A DNA stretch of 63,882 nucleotides from Methylophilaceae bacterium. Its GTDB lineage: Bacteria > Pseudomonadota > Gammaproteobacteria > Burkholderiales > Methylophilaceae. The translations under genes were made by a program, and so were the position numbers. The notes beneath the pieces are model-generated. The model was not told the DNA's origin. It did no database searches and saw only the letters and a program-made list of their open reading frames with translations. Below are positions 47,893 through 56,265 of the stretch, in pieces. Every line of letters begins with the position of its first letter. Position 1 is the stretch's first letter. The stretch is from positions 1 to 63,882 of the forward strand of contig JAFMCB010000005.1 in assembly GCA_017858095.1 (NCBI GenBank), given 5' to 3'.

Positions 47893-48903
47893 ATGGAATT
47901 AGATAAACGCGCTCAGTCATTACTCCAAATGTTAGTTAAACTTCATGTAAGCGATGGGCAGCCTGTAGGTTCAAAAACTCTCTCAGCTTCATCGGAGCTT
48001 GAGATTAGCCCAGCTACCATTCGAAATATTATGCATGATCTTGAGGAAGCAGGCTTTATTGCCAGTCCACATACTTCAGCAGGAAGAGTCCCGACACATA
48101 AAGGCTATCGTTTTTTTGTCGACAGCTTGGTTACAGTGCAATCACTAGATCCAAAAGAAATTGATAATTTAAAAAATCAATTTAATTTATCTGATAATAA
48201 GCACTTGATAACCTCAGTTGCTAATTCACTATCAGATCTCACAAAATTTGCCGGCGTGGTAATGTTGCCCAAAGCGAAAAAGGTTAAATTTAAACACATT
48301 GAGTTTTTAAGTTTATCTGAAAAAAAAGTACTGCTAATTGTCGTCACTGATGACGGAAGGGTTCAAAATAGGGTCTTATACACAAACAAAAGTTACCCCA
48401 AAAACCTTCTCGTTGAGTCATCAAATTACTTTAATCATCATTTTCAAGGCCACACTATCCTAGAAGCAAAACAAATATTAATTAAAGAATTAAAAACATT
48501 AAGATCAGATATTGTGCAATTAATGTCTGCGGCAATAGATACTTCCTCAGAAAATGGTGAGCTGGATAATATGGTAATCTCAGGCCAAAGAAAACTTTTA
48601 GAAAATACTGAACTCAGTCAGAATATTGGCAGCATAAAAAAAATAGTAGAAGTCTTTGAGCAACGCTCTGCCCTGTTAGATCTATTAGAAAAAAGTAATG
48701 ATGCAAAAGGTATTAATATTTTTATTGGCGAGGAATCAGGCTATCAAGCTTTAGACGAATGTAGTGTAGTGACTGCACCTTATCATGCAGATGGGGAGCT
48801 ATTAGGCATGCTTGGCGTTATTGGTCCAACACGAATGGCTTATGAACGCATCATACCGATCGTTGATATTACAGCAAAATTACTTGGGAATTCATTTAAA
48901 TAA
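47893..48903 (+). CDS. hrcA: Heat-inducible transcription repressor HrcA
   Basis: Repressor that binds CIRCE elements of chaperone operons. The 336-residue protein has the winged-helix start MELDKRAQSLLQMLVKLHVSDGQPVGS, the HTSAGRVPTHKGYRFFVD signature and the C-terminal GPTRMAYERIIPIVD. I chose the ATG at 47893 over a TTG two codons upstream. No CIRCE element is visible before hrcA, grpE or htpG in this window, so its targets (probably groESL) are elsewhere. It leads the hrcA-hemH-hldD-hldE series. Confidence 0.95.
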   Translation: MELDKRAQSLLQMLVKLHVSDGQPVGSKTLSASSELEISPATIRNIMHDLEEAGFIASPHTSAGRVPTHKGYRFFVDSLVTVQSLDPKEIDNLKNQFNLSDNKHLITSVANSLSDLTKFAGVVMLPKAKKVKFKHIEFLSLSEKKVLLIVVTDDGRVQNRVLYTNKSYPKNLLVESSNYFNHHFQGHTILEAKQILIKELKTLRSDIVQLMSAAIDTSSENGELDNMVISGQRKLLENTELSQNIGSIKKIVEVFEQRSALLDLLEKSNDAKGINIFIGEESGYQALDECSVVTAPYHADGELLGMLGVIGPTRMAYERIIPIVDITAKLLGNSFK

Positions 48904-48905
48904 TT

Positions 48906-50012
48906 ATGAGCTATTATAAAAAAGAACCAGATTACAAGCATGGTGATCCTCCAAAAATTGGTATTATTTTAGCTAATTTAGGAACTCCTGACGCGCCAAG
49001 AAGTAAAGAACTGAGAAAATATTTAGGGCAATTTCTTATGGATCGTCGTGTAGTAGAAATTCCAAGATTTATTTGGTGTTGGATTTTACACTGCATTATT
49101 CTTGTTTTTCGTCCCGCTGCCTCGGCAAAGAAATATCAACAAGTTTGGACGGCACAAGGTTCCCCTTTATTGGTTTATGCCAAAAAACAAACGCGTTTGC
49201 TAAAAAAGGAATTAAAGAACAAATATAAACAGCCCATTGAAATTGAGTTAGCCATGAGCTATGGAAACCCATCCATGCCAAATGCTATTCAAAAACTAAA
49301 AACACAGCACTGTAGTCGCATTTTATTATTTCCTTTGTATCCGCAATATGCCGCGTCTTCATCTGCCTCTGCCATGGATAGCTTTTTTAAAGTACTCCTT
49401 AAAACTAGAAATGTTCCTGAGGCAAGAACGATACGCCACTACCATGACCATCCTGACTATATTAACGCGCTTAAAAATTCTGTTTTAAATTTTTGGAAGA
49501 AAAATGGGCGGCCAGAAAAATTGATTATGAGTTTTCATGGCATACCAAAAAAATCATTGTTGCAAGGTGATCCCTATCATTGCGAATGCCATAAAACTGG
49601 CAGATTGTTGGCAGAAAGCCTTGCGCTGAAAGATAATGAGTATCAAATATGCTTTCAATCCAGATTTGGAAAAGCAGAATGGCTGAAACCTTATTTTGCG
49701 GAAGTTATACAAGACTTGGGTGAGAAAAAAACCAACAAAGTGCACGTTATATGTCCAGGGTTTTCCAGCGACTGCCTTGAAACGTTGGAAGAAATAAATA
49801 TGGAAGGTCGCCATATATTTAAATCACACGGAGGAGGCACCTATGATTATATTCCTGCTCTGAATGATAATAAGCACTGGATTGAAGCAATGGTTAAAAT
49901 TTTGCATCCACATCTGGTTGGCTGGATTGACCCTAACTGGTCACTAACAAAAGAAGAGAAAGCTTCGGCAATAACAATTAGGCAAGCAAAAAAAATAAAA
50001 GACAGATTATGA
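48906..50012 (+). CDS. hemH: Ferrochelatase HemH
   Basis: Inserts Fe(II) into protoporphyrin IX, the last step of heme synthesis. The 368-residue protein has GIILANLGTPDAP at the start, the PLYPQYAASSSASA segment, the active-site His in SFHGIPKK and the Glu region (CPGFSSDCLETLEEI). It begins two bases after hrcA, a common betaproteobacterial pair, and overlaps hldD by four bases. Confidence 0.97.
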   Translation: MSYYKKEPDYKHGDPPKIGIILANLGTPDAPRSKELRKYLGQFLMDRRVVEIPRFIWCWILHCIILVFRPAASAKKYQQVWTAQGSPLLVYAKKQTRLLKKELKNKYKQPIEIELAMSYGNPSMPNAIQKLKTQHCSRILLFPLYPQYAASSSASAMDSFFKVLLKTRNVPEARTIRHYHDHPDYINALKNSVLNFWKKNGRPEKLIMSFHGIPKKSLLQGDPYHCECHKTGRLLAESLALKDNEYQICFQSRFGKAEWLKPYFAEVIQDLGEKKTNKVHVICPGFSSDCLETLEEINMEGRHIFKSHGGGTYDYIPALNDNKHWIEAMVKILHPHLVGWIDPNWSLTKEEKASAITIRQAKKIKDRL

Positions 50013-50989
50013 TTATATTAACTGGTGGCGCTGGCATGATAGGGAGCATGATTGCTTGGCACTTAAATACAATCCTTAATGATAAAGAAATTATCATAGT
50101 TGATGAATTAAATCATCCACGTAAAGAAAAAAATATCGCAAAAAGAAATTTTTTGGAGTTTGTTGAAAAAGAAAAAATGTTTGCTTTTTTAAAAACACAA
50201 AAAAAAATTAATGCAATTATTCATATGGGTGCTATTAGCGATACAACTGAAAACAACTTTAATAATCTTCTTTTTAGCAATATTCGTTTTAGTCAGCAAC
50301 TATGGTCCTATTGTGCAAGTAATAAAATACCATTTATATATGCCAGTTCAGCAGCAACCTATGGGCTTGGTGAGCATGGCTATGATGATGATTGTGAGCT
50401 GCATCAATTCTCACCGTTAAATGCTTATGGTTATTCGAAACATTTTTTTGACTGTTGGGTTAAAAATCAAATAAGTGACAATCAAATCGCTCCACCTCAA
50501 TGGTGTGGCTTAAAATTTTTTAATGTCTATGGACCAAATGAGTATCATAAGGGCAGGATGGCAAGTGTTGTCTATCATGCTTACAGCCAATTTAAGCAAG
50601 ATGGAATAATAAAATTATTTAAGAGCAATCACCCGGATTTTGAAAATGGTATGCAGCTCAGGGATTTTATTTATGTTAAGGATGCTGTGAAGTGCGTGAT
50701 TTTTCTTCTTCAGAACAGTCACATTAGCGGTTTATTTAATGTTGGTACAGGGAAGGCTCAATCATTTAAATTATTAGCACAGGCAGTAGCAAAAAATTTA
50801 GGTAGTGATGACACCATTATTAGGTATGTCAATATGCCCGATGACTTAAATGATAAATACCAGTATTACACTGAGGCAAGTATAAAAAAACTTCGGGAGT
50901 CTCACTATACTGACGATTTTATGAATTTAGATCACGGGGTCACAGATTACTTACAAAATTATCTGCTAACCAACGATAAACATGCATAA
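50009..50989 (+). CDS. hldD: ADP-L-glycero-D-manno-heptose-6-epimerase HldD (RfaD)
   Basis: Final enzyme of the ADP-heptose pathway for the LPS inner core. The 326-residue short-chain dehydrogenase-type epimerase has the NADP motif TGGAGMIGS at 5-13, HMGAISDTTE, the catalytic Tyr/Lys pair in NAYGYSKHFFD, FNVYGPNE and MQLRDFIYVKD. ATG overlaps the hemH stop (ATGA), and hldE starts eight bases downstream. Confidence 0.95.
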   Translation: MIILTGGAGMIGSMIAWHLNTILNDKEIIIVDELNHPRKEKNIAKRNFLEFVEKEKMFAFLKTQKKINAIIHMGAISDTTENNFNNLLFSNIRFSQQLWSYCASNKIPFIYASSAATYGLGEHGYDDDCELHQFSPLNAYGYSKHFFDCWVKNQISDNQIAPPQWCGLKFFNVYGPNEYHKGRMASVVYHAYSQFKQDGIIKLFKSNHPDFENGMQLRDFIYVKDAVKCVIFLLQNSHISGLFNVGTGKAQSFKLLAQAVAKNLGSDDTIIRYVNMPDDLNDKYQYYTEASIKKLRESHYTDDFMNLDHGVTDYLQNYLLTNDKHA

Positions 50990-50997
50990 TTAAGAAA

Positions 50998-52449
50998 ATG
51001 AAAATTGAGGTTATAAATAATATTAAAAAACATCTTTCTTTAAAAAAAGAATGGGGTTTGGTTATTGGTGATTTAATGTTAGATCATTATATTTTTGGTG
51101 ATATTACTAGAATTTCACCAGAGGCCCCCGTGCCTATTTTAAAAAAAATTGAGGAGCAATATCGTTTAGGAGGCGCAGGTAATGTTGCAGCCAATCTTCG
51201 TGGCTTTGGAATTAAAACAGCAGTTATAGGTGTTACAGGAAAAGATTCCAATAGCTTAATTTTAGAAAAGCTATTAAAAGAAAAACTAATTTCAACTTCT
51301 GGCGTCATAAAAACAAAACAAGCTACTACGACAAAAACGCGGGTGCTTGGTGGTCAGCAACAACTTTTACGCATTGATGATGAAAATATTAGTGAAGTAA
51401 ATGAAACGCTATTATTTAAAAAAATTGATGCACTTATACGAAAAAATCCATCAATTATCATATTATCTGACTATGCTAAAGGGTTGTTAAATCAACGAAC
51501 AATCCAAAAAATTGTAAAAATAGCAAAGCAAAAAAATATTCCTGTCATCGCCGACCCAAAAGGAAATTCTATTGAAAAATATCAAGGTGTAAACGTTTTA
51601 ACGCCAAATAAAAAAGAAGCCTTAGCGCTTGCGGGAGAAGAAAACTTAGTAGAAGAAAAGCTCGACATAAAACTGCGGTCTTATTGCAAGCAATTTAATA
51701 TTGGTAACATTGCCATGACGCAAGGATCCCTTGGCATTAAATTAGTTAAAAAAAATACCGTCTCAATTGTCCCGGCAACTAAACTTAAATATGTTTATGA
51801 CGTTTCAGGTGCAGGTGATACCGTGATTGCAAGTATTGCTGCAGGATTAATGGCAAATCTAAATATTCATGATGCTTTAGAGCTCGCCAATCAGGCCGCA
51901 GGCCATGTTATCTCTAAAATTGGAACAACACCCATCGAGCTTAATGAATTAATTGAGGCAATAAAAAAAGAGAGCCTTGAGCAATCGAATAAAATATTAT
52001 CATTCGCTGATTTAGAAAAAAAAATAGCCGATCTTAAAAAACAAAAATTAACCATTGGATTTACCAATGGTTGTTTTGACATTCTGCACGCTGGCCATGT
52101 AATGTACCTTGAAAAAGCAAAAAATAAAGTTGATTTTTTGATCTTAGCTTTAAACAGTGACGCCTCGGTTAAAAAATTAAAAGGGCCCACGAGGCCAATT
52201 ATTAATGAAGGTGATCGGGCACGAGTTTTATCAGCTCTAGAAGCGATTGATGCAATTGTTATATTTGATGAGTCTACGCCATTAAAATTGATTAAAAAAA
52301 TAAAGCCAAATATTTTAATCAAAGGGGATGACTACAAAATAAATCAAGTCGTTGGTCACAAAGAATTAAAAGCCTGGGGAGGGAAAGTCGAGCTTGTGCC
52401 AATACTTGCAGGCAAAAGTACCACTAAAATTATTGAGAAAATGGATTAA
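50998..52449 (+). CDS. hldE: Bifunctional heptose-7-phosphate kinase / heptose-1-phosphate adenylyltransferase HldE (RfaE)
   Basis: Catalyses two steps of ADP-heptose synthesis. Residues 1 to about 320 form a PfkB-type kinase (LGGAGNVAANLRGFG, DVSGAGDTVIA), and residues from about 345 form the nucleotidyltransferase (FTNGCFDILHAGHVMYL, then LIKGDDY). Total 483 residues, the normal fused form. It follows hldD; gmhA and gmhB are not adjacent. Its stop interlocks with the HAD gene on the other strand. Confidence 0.96.
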   Translation: MKIEVINNIKKHLSLKKEWGLVIGDLMLDHYIFGDITRISPEAPVPILKKIEEQYRLGGAGNVAANLRGFGIKTAVIGVTGKDSNSLILEKLLKEKLISTSGVIKTKQATTTKTRVLGGQQQLLRIDDENISEVNETLLFKKIDALIRKNPSIIILSDYAKGLLNQRTIQKIVKIAKQKNIPVIADPKGNSIEKYQGVNVLTPNKKEALALAGEENLVEEKLDIKLRSYCKQFNIGNIAMTQGSLGIKLVKKNTVSIVPATKLKYVYDVSGAGDTVIASIAAGLMANLNIHDALELANQAAGHVISKIGTTPIELNELIEAIKKESLEQSNKILSFADLEKKIADLKKQKLTIGFTNGCFDILHAGHVMYLEKAKNKVDFLILALNSDASVKKLKGPTRPIINEGDRARVLSALEAIDAIVIFDESTPLKLIKKIKPNILIKGDDYKINQVVGHKELKAWGGKVELVPILAGKSTTKIIEKMD

Positions 52450-53102
52450 TGAATTAAGTCTTTAATGCTTTTTACTGCTCTAATTTTCATTTCTTTACAA
52501 ATCTTTTGCCAATCATGCAGATCTGTCCAACCATAGAGAAAAATAAAATCAAGATTAAATTTTTTAGCAGTTTCAATATCGTAAAGTGAATCCCCCAAAA
52601 AAATAGCTGGAAAAAAAGTATCATCAGGGAGCTCGTCTTGAATAATTTGGTGCTTAGACCTTGGGGAACCAAAAATTCCTGACTCAAAATAATGCGCAAT
52701 CTTTTTTTCCTTAAAAAGATAGCGCAATTCAGATTGATCGCCACCCGAGGCTATCATCCACCGACTATTGACAGTTTGCTGCTTCAGGCTTGCTAAACCT
52801 TCAGCAATTTGGCAATCTTTGAGTAAATGAATCACTTCGTCATTTAAGGTATCCACAAGAAATTTTTTTTTATTTTCAGTAATGCTTGTTTTTAAAATAT
52901 TTTTTAAGAAAAAATCGAATTTAACATATCTCGAGATTCCTGTTAAAGCAACATGATGATCAACTAAAGCTTGGGCCTGTTCTTTGGAGGCGCCGAATTT
53001 AATTGCAGTATTACGATAAGCCTCAATCTTTTGAAAATTTGAATTTAGTACAACGCCATCACAATCAAAAATAATTGTTCGATATTGATTTAACTCAGGC
53101 AT
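52446..53102 (-). CDS. HAD-superfamily hydrolase (beta-phosphoglucomutase-like)
   Basis: Protein of 218 residues with HAD motif I FDCDGVVLNS (nucleophile Asp at about 14), motif II in MIASGG, and motif III/IV GDSLYDIETAKK. It starts one base before the eda stop region, so it seems to be the last gene of the edd-eda operon. It lacks the zinc loop of GmhB, so it is not a clear heptose-bisphosphate phosphatase in spite of the neighbouring hldE. Substrate unknown; a sugar phosphate is most likely. Confidence 0.78.
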   Translation of the reverse strand: MPELNQYRTIIFDCDGVVLNSNFQKIEAYRNTAIKFGASKEQAQALVDHHVALTGISRYVKFDFFLKNILKTSITENKKKFLVDTLNDEVIHLLKDCQIAEGLASLKQQTVNSRWMIASGGDQSELRYLFKEKKIAHYFESGIFGSPRSKHQIIQDELPDDTFFPAIFLGDSLYDIETAKKFNLDFIFLYGWTDLHDWQKICKEMKIRAVKSIKDLIH

Positions 53103-53103
53103 A

Positions 53104-53727
53104 TCAAAACTTAATTGAACTTGCCTCTTTTGCTAATTGGGTGATCTTTGCCCAATTTTTTTGGTTAACATATTCTTTTGGGGTTAACCAAGTTCCGCCG
53201 CAAACAATGACATTCGGCAGAGCAAGAAAGTCTGAAGCATTTTGTATAGTAACTCCGCCTGTGGGGCAAAATTTCACATCTGCAAATGGGCCGCTAAAAC
53301 CTTTTAAAAGATTTACCCCTCCAACCGCTACAGCTGGAAAAAGTTTTAAAAAATCATAACCATCATCATTGGCCATCATGATCTCACTACCCGATGATAC
53401 GCCTGGCAATAAAGGTAAATCAATCTCTTTACATATGGATCCCATATTTGATGAATAACCTGGGCTAACCGCAAATTGACTGCCAGCAATTTTGGCATTG
53501 GTTGCATCGGCCTTTGTTCTTAAAGTGCCTGCACCAACAATAGCCTCAGGAACATTTTTCGCAATAGCCTCAATGGCTTGTAGAGCACAATTAGATCGTA
53601 ATGTTACTTCCAAAACACGAATTCCACCCTCTAACAATGCCTCTGCCATTGGAACCGCGTCTTCAACATTATCTATTACAATGACAGGAATGACAGGGCC
53701 ATAATTTGCCAATTCAATCGTTTTCAT
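53104..53727 (-). CDS. eda: KDPG/KHG aldolase Eda
   Basis: Cleaves 2-keto-3-deoxy-6-phosphogluconate to pyruvate and glyceraldehyde 3-phosphate in the Entner-Doudoroff pathway. The 207-residue TIM barrel shows Glu40 and Arg44 (LEVTLRS), AGTLRTKADA, SPGYS, the Schiff-base Lys128 in DFLKLFPA and CPTGGV. Twelve bases separate it from edd upstream. In RuMP-cycle methylotrophs this aldolase is part of the formaldehyde-assimilation cleavage phase. Confidence 0.96.
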   Translation of the reverse strand: MKTIELANYGPVIPVIVIDNVEDAVPMAEALLEGGIRVLEVTLRSNCALQAIEAIAKNVPEAIVGAGTLRTKADATNAKIAGSQFAVSPGYSSNMGSICKEIDLPLLPGVSSGSEIMMANDDGYDFLKLFPAVAVGGVNLLKGFSGPFADVKFCPTGGVTIQNASDFLALPNVIVCGGTWLTPKEYVNQKNWAKITQLAKEASSIKF

Positions 53728-53739
53728 AATTTCCTTTTA

Positions 53740-55557
53740 TTAAGTTACCCAAGTTATTGCGCCCTCTTCTGCAGACAGCACATTTTTTCGCATGTTGCCA
53801 AATAATTCACGACCAATACCATGGCCATTTTTTGTTTTTATTGCTTCGGTAAGAATGGCTGGTCTTCGTTCAGACCATGTGTCTTCATCAATTAAAACGT
53901 TCATCGAGCCCACCACTGCATTTATTCTTATAATATCGCCTTCTTTAATTTTGGCTATTGACCCCCCTGCTGCTGCTTCAGGACTTAAATGAATTGCTGC
54001 GGGAATTTTACCTGATGCACCACTCATTCTTCCGTCAGTAACAATTGCAACTTTAAAACCTTGATTTTGAATGACAGACAGTGGTGGTGTTAATTTATGT
54101 AATTCTGGCATCCCATTTGCCATCGGCCCTTGAAACCGCACCACGGCGATAAAATCTTTTTCTAGTAGACCATCATCAAATGCTTTCAGTAATTCTTCTT
54201 GGCTATTAAAAATCATAGCAGGAGCCTCTATGATATAGCGATCCTCTGGCACCGCCGATACTTTGATAACCGAGCGGCCAAGGTTACCCTTAAGTAATTT
54301 TAGCCCCCCTTCTTCACTAAAAGGATTATTCCCTTTTCTAACAATTGATTCGTCACCACTTTCATCAGGTAATTTTTTCCAAATTAATTCGTCTTTTTTT
54401 GTCTGAGGTAATTTGGTGTAGGATTCAATGCCTTGACCAACTACAGATGTAACATCTGGATACATGCAACCTAATTCAAGGAGTTCACGAATAACGAATG
54501 CTGGTCCTCCAGCAGATTGAAATTCATTAACATCAGCTTTACCGTTTGGGTAAACACTCGCTAAAAGTGGGACCGATTTAGCTAAATCATGGAAATCTGA
54601 CCAGTCAATTATAATACCTGCTGCTCTGGCTATGGCAACCCAATGAATTAGGTGATTAGTTGATCCTCCAGTCGCCAATAAAGCGGCCATAGCATTTATG
54701 ATCACTTCCTCATTTACCATTTCACCAATTGGAGTGACTTTTTCAGCTCCAATATTTGCAACCAATTGCTTAACCGCCTCAATTGTTAATAATTTTCTTA
54801 CTCCATCATGAGGATGTACAAAGGCTGAGCCTGGAATATGGAGCCCCATAGCTTCCATCAGCATTTGGTTGCTATTAGCGGTACCATAAAACGTACATGT
54901 TCCTTCGCCATGATAGGCCGATGATTCAGAGGCCAATAATTCTTTTCTGCCAACTTTTCCTTGCGCATATTGTTCACGAACTTTTGATTTTTGCGTGTTA
55001 TCAATTCCAGTTGACATCGGTCCCGCAGGAACAAAAATTGCTGGTAAATGGCCAAAGTGTAATGCGCCAATTAGAAGCCCAGGAACAATTTTGTCACAAA
55101 TACCTAATAACAACATACCATCAAAAACATCATGAGATAATCCAATCGCAGTTCCCATAGCAATCGTATCCCGAGAAAATAAACTCAATTCCATACCTGG
55201 CTCACCTTGCGTAACACCATCACACATAGCCGGTACTCCACCTGCTACTTGTGCAGTTGCGCCAAAAGAAAGTGCCGCCTGTCTTATAATTTGTGGGTAA
55301 TTTTCGTAAGGTTTATGTGCGGAAAGCATATCATTGTAAGCTGTGATTATGCCAATGTTAGGCCCTTTCTTCTCCACTATCCGTAGTTTTTCATTTTGCG
55401 GTAATGCTGCGATTGCATGTGCAACATTCGCGCATCCTAAACGGTCAGCACCTCTATCACGTTTACGCATTTCATTAACACGCTCTAAATAGGCTTTTCT
55501 TGTCGGACGGCTGTTTTCTTTAATTCTTTGTGTAATTTCTATAATTGATTGTTTCAT
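53740..55557 (-). CDS. edd: Phosphogluconate dehydratase Edd
   Basis: Dehydrates 6-phosphogluconate to KDPG using a labile Fe-S cluster. The 605-residue protein matches the IlvD/Edd family with cluster-type cysteines in PAMCDGVTQG and LLGICDKIVPG, the GPMSTG and TCTFYGTANSNQ segments and the C-terminal DGRMSGASGKIPAAIHLSPEA. It starts 144 bases from the divergent grpE. With eda it forms a complete ED branch. Confidence 0.96.
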   Translation of the reverse strand: MKQSIIEITQRIKENSRPTRKAYLERVNEMRKRDRGADRLGCANVAHAIAALPQNEKLRIVEKKGPNIGIITAYNDMLSAHKPYENYPQIIRQAALSFGATAQVAGGVPAMCDGVTQGEPGMELSLFSRDTIAMGTAIGLSHDVFDGMLLLGICDKIVPGLLIGALHFGHLPAIFVPAGPMSTGIDNTQKSKVREQYAQGKVGRKELLASESSAYHGEGTCTFYGTANSNQMLMEAMGLHIPGSAFVHPHDGVRKLLTIEAVKQLVANIGAEKVTPIGEMVNEEVIINAMAALLATGGSTNHLIHWVAIARAAGIIIDWSDFHDLAKSVPLLASVYPNGKADVNEFQSAGGPAFVIRELLELGCMYPDVTSVVGQGIESYTKLPQTKKDELIWKKLPDESGDESIVRKGNNPFSEEGGLKLLKGNLGRSVIKVSAVPEDRYIIEAPAMIFNSQEELLKAFDDGLLEKDFIAVVRFQGPMANGMPELHKLTPPLSVIQNQGFKVAIVTDGRMSGASGKIPAAIHLSPEAAAGGSIAKIKEGDIIRINAVVGSMNVLIDEDTWSERRPAILTEAIKTKNGHGIGRELFGNMRKNVLSAEEGAITWVT

Positions 55558-55639
55558 TGCACGCGAAAAATAAATGATTAGCCCTGCATTATCAGTGAAA
55601 AGCTATTACTAAGTCAAATGTAAAAAAAATAGAAAAATA

Positions 55640-55667
55640 CTTGAAAAAGTAATTTCATGCCCCATAT
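55640..55667 (+). promoter_or_regulatory. Sigma-32 promoter of the grpE-dnaK-dnaJ operon
   Basis: CTTGAAA (55640-55646), 13-base spacer, CCCCATAT (55660-55667), a near-perfect RpoH promoter 35 bases upstream of grpE. The rest of the gap between edd and grpE (55558-55639) is AT-rich with no CIRCE palindrome. Confidence 0.88.
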
Positions 55668-55701
55668 TAGAATTCATTAAAACTTTTATTCATTAGCTAT
55701 C

Positions 55702-56211
55702 ATGGTAAAAAAAGAAACCAAAAAAAATACTGCCTCCGACAAAAAGGATGCTAATTTAGAAAAAATAAATGCGCTTGAGCTTCAAATCAAGGAATTAGAG
55801 GAAGCGGTTCTCTATGCAAAAGCAGAATCTGAAAACGCAAGAAAACGGGCTCTAGATGACATTGATAAAACAAGAAAATTTGCCATCGAAAATTTTAGCC
55901 AAGAAATTTTGTTGGTGAAAGACAGTCTAGATGCTGCTTTGATGATTGAAAATGCAACTTTAGAAAGTTATAAAGATGGCGTTCAGCTCACAGTAAAACA
56001 ATTAATGAATGTCTTTACAAAATTCAATATCGAATTAGTCGATCCTGTTGGGGAGAAATTTGATCCCAATTTTCATCAAGCCATGGCGATGATTGAAAGC
56101 GATGAGGAACCAAATACCGTCATAAATGTTATGCAAAAAGGCTATAAATTAAATGACCGTGTTTTGAGGCCTGCACTTGTCACTGTCTCAAAAGAAAAAC
56201 AAGCAACTTGA
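55702..56211 (+). CDS. grpE: Nucleotide exchange factor GrpE
   Basis: Releases ADP from DnaK. The 169-residue protein has a charged, lysine-rich N-terminus, a long coiled-coil helix (about 20-75, ENARKRALDDIDK) and the C-terminal beta domain (VDPVGEKFDPNFHQAM, GYKLNDRVLRPALVTVS). Driven by the sigma-32 promoter upstream. A 54-base gap with a weak TTGGG/CCCAA stem precedes dnaK. Confidence 0.96.
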   Translation: MVKKETKKNTASDKKDANLEKINALELQIKELEEAVLYAKAESENARKRALDDIDKTRKFAIENFSQEILLVKDSLDAALMIENATLESYKDGVQLTVKQLMNVFTKFNIELVDPVGEKFDPNFHQAMAMIESDEEPNTVINVMQKGYKLNDRVLRPALVTVSKEKQAT

Positions 56212-56265
56212 ATTTTGGGAAAATGACCCAATTTAACTTTTAAAGATTTTACTAAGGAATTATAT

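Noticed and set aside
52446-53102. HAD protein as GmhB (heptose bisphosphate phosphatase)
   Set aside because: It lacks the cysteine/histidine zinc loop of GmhB and is co-directional with eda, not with hldD-hldE.
55558-55639. CIRCE element upstream of grpE
   Set aside because: A TTAGCCCTG stretch near 55580 resembles one half-site, but the second half GAGTGCTAA is absent at the required distance.
56212-56265. Terminator between grpE and dnaK
   Set aside because: The TTGGG/CCCAA stem is only five pairs and is not followed by a T-run.
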